From Flavobacterium sp. TR2 (lineage in GTDB: Bacteria > Bacteroidota > Bacteroidia > Flavobacteriales > Flavobacteriaceae): a DNA stretch of 64,000 nt. Below the pieces are notes generated by a model that saw only the letters and a list, made by a program, of their open reading frames with translations, did no database searches and was not told the origin of the DNA. Shown here in pieces: positions 62,856-64,000 of the stretch. The stretch lies in assembly GCF_025252405.1 (NCBI RefSeq), contig NZ_CP104307.1:4774001-4838000 (forward strand), read 5' to 3'. The position numbers and the translations under genes were made by a program. How positions within the stretch are numbered: position 1 is the stretch's first letter; each line of letters starts with the position of its first letter.

Positions 62856-63998
62856 TTATTGAAAATTGATTTCGGCATCTGGCAAAGGCACCACGTATTG
62901 AAGTGCTCCCATCGTTATGTTTCCTGAAGCCGCAGAACCATTAGGAATTGCTGTCGTATTATTTCTTTTGTAGTAAAAGAACAGTTGTCCCTCGCCCATA
63001 AATTCTTTTCTGTACTCTTTTGTTATTTCTGTTGCCAAAACTGCTGTAGAGGCTAGATTTGTCAAACCTCTGTTATAGCGAAGTGTATTCAATAAAGCAA
63101 TTCCATCTGCTGCTACTGGTGCAGTTTCTGCAGCGATTAAATACATTTCTGAAAGTTTGAACATCGGAATCTGCATACGAAAAGTCATTCGAGTATCTGG
63201 CACATCTGCGTATTTAAAAAATGTTTTCTGCGTTTTTCCTCCCACCACAGGGATTTTCCAACTCGGCAAACTTCTGTAATCATTATCATTCGATTCAAAA
63301 ACAGCAGTTAATCTGTTCAATAATGGAGCATAAATCATCGGATCTGCCAATTTAGAATCAAACAGGTCTTCTTGTGTTTTATACAAAGTGTAATCGCTTA
63401 AAGCAAAGAAGTTTTCTGAAGAAAAAATTCTGTCTGGATTTGCAGCATTGGTAGCATCCAAAAATGGAGTCCAAGGGAAAAACGGAGTCGATTTTGTAAA
63501 AGCTATCACTTCGTTTGCTGCGGCCGCTGCTCCCGTTTTATCTCCCGCGTACAAAAGTACACGCGCTTTTAAACATTTTACAGCAAGATAATTCATTCTC
63601 ATGCCTCTATTTTGAGAATAATAAGGGTTTGAATCGTAAGCTGTCGTGGCTTTGTATTTTCCAGACGTTTGGATTGGATCTTTTTCTAAAAGCACCAAAG
63701 CTCTATCAATATCTGCTAATATCTTGCTCATGGCATCTTTTGCCGACAGGATTGGATTATTTGCAGTCACAGGCGCATCATAATACGGTATTGCAGGCAT
63801 TGAAGGATCTACTTTGTAAATTGGTCCAAATAATCTTAGCATATCAAAATGCAGCATAGCGCGTATTGCGATTGTTTCTCCTTTTAAAAGATCAGCCTTT
63901 TCTTGAGAGACAATTCCCTTATGTTCGTCCAAACTTTCCAGAAATTTATTGGCAGATAAAACTGTGGTAAAAGCTTTTTGCCAAACTTTTGTAAAAAC
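62856..63998 (-). CDS. SusD/RagB-family lipoprotein (5' partial)
   Basis: The frame is open to the window edge, so the lipobox and first part lie outside. The visible part begins FTKVWQKAFTTVLSANKFLES and includes the SusD helix GETIAIRAMLHFDMLRLFGPIY, AVKCLKARVLLYAGDKTGAAAAANEVI and FKLSEMYLIAAETAP, ending in a REFMGEGQLFFYYKR segment. It begins the row of DUF4843, PKD-like, thioredoxin and protease genes. Its SusC should be just outside the window. Confidence 0.93.
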   Translation of the reverse strand, partial: VFTKVWQKAFTTVLSANKFLESLDEHKGIVSQEKADLLKGETIAIRAMLHFDMLRLFGPIYKVDPSMPAIPYYDAPVTANNPILSAKDAMSKILADIDRALVLLEKDPIQTSGKYKATTAYDSNPYYSQNRGMRMNYLAVKCLKARVLLYAGDKTGAAAAANEVIAFTKSTPFFPWTPFLDATNAANPDRIFSSENFFALSDYTLYKTQEDLFDSKLADPMIYAPLLNRLTAVFESNDNDYRSLPSWKIPVVGGKTQKTFFKYADVPDTRMTFRMQIPMFKLSEMYLIAAETAPVAADGIALLNTLRYNRGLTNLASTAVLATEITKEYRKEFMGEGQLFFYYKRNNTTAIPNGSAASGNITMGALQYVVPLPDAEINFQ

Positions 63999-64000
63999 GT

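Noticed and set aside
1..64000. tRNA, rRNA, transposase or phage genes
   Set aside because: No cloverleaf, rRNA core or transposase/integrase motif was seen on either strand while reading; the repeats present carry no coding genes.

Overview
The window reads as chromosomal DNA of a Flavobacterium-like member of the Bacteroidota. It is AT-rich, carries three SusC/SusD systems, a type IX secretion sorting domain, lipoproteins with Bacteroidota-style lipoboxes, few Shine-Dalgarno sequences, and TAnnTTTG-type promoter elements. No rRNA, tRNA, phage or transposase gene was seen. Both ends cut through genes: a susC at the left and a susD at the right.

Region 1 (1-13.7 kb, + strand) looks like a locus for scavenging peptidoglycan amino sugars. 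It has a SusC/SusD pair, a NamZ-type exo-N-acetylmuramidase (DUF1343), MurQ, a sodium:solute symporter resembling the MurNAc transporter MurT, a GH3 N-acetylglucosaminidase fused to a serine beta-lactamase-fold domain, and a NagX/HGSNAT-type membrane acetyltransferase. No MurNAc kinase is present, although MurQ needs phosphorylated MurNAc.

Region 2 (14-25.3 kb) is mixed. It holds a MocR-type regulator whose PLP lysine position is arginine, a small membrane protein overlapping ligD, and ligD/ku (non-homologous end joining) converging with overlapping stops. Next comes a metNIQ methionine importer preceded by a Met/Cys-rich leader peptide and a terminator, then a pair of lipoproteins, one with a metzincin zinc motif. 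The spacers carry an 82-83 bp tandem hairpin array and heptamer repeats.

Region 3 (25.4-44.4 kb, - strand) is a near-complete sialic acid utilisation locus: ROK regulator, SusC/SusD (NanO/NanU), NanA lyase, NanM epimerase, MFS transporter, two-domain O-acetylesterase, N-acylglucosamine 2-epimerase, a secreted LamG/BNR sialidase, NagA and an EamA transporter. Outer-membrane uptake follows extracellular desialylation. NanA then gives ManNAc, the epimerase gives GlcNAc, an unseen kinase would phosphorylate it, and NagA deacetylates it. An AT-rich palindrome occurs upstream of both nanO and the ROK gene.

Region 4 (44.5-51.5 kb) holds a DUF2490 protein, a TolC/HlyD/ABC exporter whose ATPase has altered catalytic motifs, a small unknown protein, and a DUF1810 protein.

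Region 5 (51.5-64 kb, - strand) is an unusual SusD-linked cluster: DUF4843 and PKD-like lipoproteins, two thioredoxin-fold proteins, a bilobal aspartyl-protease-like protein, an M16 peptidase and a DsbD-type electron conduit. Together they suggest reductive unfolding, proteolysis and uptake of a protein or peptide substrate; this is the best candidate for an undescribed system.

Dispersed non-coding elements recur in the spacers: three copies of a 140-154 bp inverted-repeat element, heptamer tandem repeats, and short GC-rich hairpins.
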